DNA of 64,000 bases from Roseibaca sp. Y0-43 (GTDB lineage Bacteria > Pseudomonadota > Alphaproteobacteria > Rhodobacterales > Rhodobacteraceae): contig NZ_JAFMPR010000011.1 of the NCBI RefSeq assembly GCF_020667835.1, forward strand, positions 1 to 64,000, in the 5' to 3' direction. Below are positions 63,351 to 64,000 of the stretch, one piece after another. The position numbers and the translations under genes are program-made. Positions within the stretch are counted from its first letter, which is position 1; the number at the start of each line of letters is the position of its first letter. The notes under the pieces were generated by a model. The model was not told the DNA's origin, ran no database searches, and saw only the letters and a program-made list of their open reading frames with translations.

Positions 63351-63869
63351 ATGGCAGAGACTGCCGCTTCGGGGCCGGGTATGCCCCAACTGGATGTAAC
63401 CACATTCTCGAACCAGATCTTCTGGCTGGTCGTGGCCATGGTGGTTCTGTATTTTGTCATGTCGCGCGTGGCGCTGCCGCGTGTTGCCTCGGTTCTGGCC
63501 GACCGCCGGAGCGCGATCACCGCAGACATTGCGGCGGCAGAGGAATACAAGCTGAAAGCGCAGGAAGCCGAAGAGGCCTTCAAGAAGGCCGAAGCGGACG
63601 CCCGTGCCGAAGCCGCTCGTATCGTCGAGGCTGCGAAGGCAGAGATGCAGGAAGCGCTGAATGCGCAGATCGCCAAGGCCGATGCAGAGATCGCTTCCAA
63701 GTCGGCAGAGTCGGAAAAGCGCATTCGCGAGATCACCGCCAATGCGGTCGAGATGGTGAACGAGGTTTCTACCGACGTGACCAAGGACATTCTGGCGGCC
63801 TTCGACGTGAAAGCCGACGCGCGCAGCGTGAACGCCGCGGTGAAAGCCCAGATGAAGGGGGACGCATGA
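63351..63869 (+). CDS. atpF': ATP synthase F0 subunit b' (AtpF')
   Basis: A 172-residue peripheral-stalk subunit with one N-terminal membrane helix (NQIFWLVVAMVVLYFVMSRVALPRV) and a long charged coiled coil (residues 60-140, rich in Ala, Glu and Lys). The presence of two unlike b subunits (b' then b) is typical of alphaproteobacteria. GGGGGG lies upstream of ATG 63351. The stop overlaps the start of atpF. Confidence 0.92.
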   Translation: MAETAASGPGMPQLDVTTFSNQIFWLVVAMVVLYFVMSRVALPRVASVLADRRSAITADIAAAEEYKLKAQEAEEAFKKAEADARAEAARIVEAAKAEMQEALNAQIAKADAEIASKSAESEKRIREITANAVEMVNEVSTDVTKDILAAFDVKADARSVNAAVKAQMKGDA

Positions 63870-64000
63870 TGTTGCGGATTGCTATTCTGGCGTCGCTTGT
63901 GGCCAGCCCCGCGTTTGCGGCGGTCGAAGGCAAGCCCTTCTTCTCGCTCTACAACACCGACCTGATCGTTCTCGCCGCATTCCTCATCTTCTGCGGTGTG
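63866..64000 (+). CDS. atpF: ATP synthase F0 subunit b, N-terminal part (cut by window end)
   Basis: The frame from ATG 63866 (or 63869) reads MMLRIAILASLVASPAFAAV then EGKPFFSLYNTDLIVLAAFLIFCGV, which is a signal-like segment followed by the single membrane helix of subunit b. It overlaps the b' stop (ATGA). Forty-five codons are visible; the cytoplasmic coiled coil lies beyond the window. Confidence 0.85.
   Translation, partial: MMLRIAILASLVASPAFAAVEGKPFFSLYNTDLIVLAAFLIFCGV

Overview
The window is a chromosomal segment of a GC-rich alphaproteobacterium, almost certainly of the order Rhodobacterales (the Rhodobacter/Roseobacter group). The evidence is the flagellar order motB-flgE-flgK-flgL-flgI, an F0 operon atpI-atpB-atpE-atpF'-atpF, a petP-petR type regulator pair beside ilvE, paired DUF1150 and Hsp20 genes, and an ScfR-type acyl-CoA regulator. 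A complete bciA gene (8-vinyl reductase of (bacterio)chlorophyll synthesis) suggests a phototroph, perhaps an aerobic anoxygenic one. Genus and species cannot be named from this sequence alone.

Layout. 1-93: one end of an IS3-family insertion sequence. 478-6222: flagellar hook-filament and stator genes on the minus strand. 6393-15803: housekeeping genes (a lytic-transglycosylase-like lipoprotein, a LysE-family pseudogene with an amber codon, pmbA, an inositol-monophosphatase-family enzyme, a WaaA-like gene with lpxK, ycjX-ycjF, a GST and a methyltransferase). 15838-21020: ilvE, petP-petR, purD and xseA. 21017-26238: a TetR-controlled module for demethylating a quaternary amine (an OYE-type demethylase, a Rieske oxygenase and its reductase). 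26241-29047: a ParB-box (parS) palindrome, uvrC, and an AT-rich gap with a perfect DnaA box. 29048-34311: a pteridine-reductase-like SDR, a Na+/Ca2+ exchanger, an S49 peptidase, a LysR gene coupled to bciA, and a secreted MliC/SH3 protein.

34371-42303 is the most interesting part. A divergent ScfR-family regulator and a set of TGTAAA/TTTACA half-sites face a six-gene operon: an aminotransferase (sgaA/bhcA type), malyl-CoA lyase, malate-CoA ligase beta and alpha, mesaconyl-C4-CoA hydratase (meh) and mesaconyl-CoA C1-C4 transferase (mct). The first four look like the serine cycle and the last two like the glyoxylate-assimilating half of the 3-hydroxypropionate bicycle. Together they would activate malate, cleave malyl-CoA to acetyl-CoA plus glyoxylate, and, with an unlinked mesaconyl-C1-CoA hydratase, condense glyoxylate with propionyl-CoA to give pyruvate and acetyl-CoA. 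A convergent, translationally coupled operon (thiolase, acyl-CoA synthetase, PPC/DUF296 protein; 42402-45951) abuts it and has no obvious assigned function.

46073-57838: HU, AMP nucleosidase, an operon of deacetylase-xseB-ispA-dxs (isoprenoid precursors), a GNAT, a YjhX-type protein, Hsp20-DUF1150, a YdcH-like protein, purE-purK, an orphan ParA, and a divergent Lrp-LysE pair. 57925-61682: a TAXI-type TRAP transporter and an ArsR regulator overlapping it tail to tail. 61897-64000: the F0 ATP synthase operon, cut by the window end inside subunit b. I saw no rRNA or tRNA genes and no CRISPR array.
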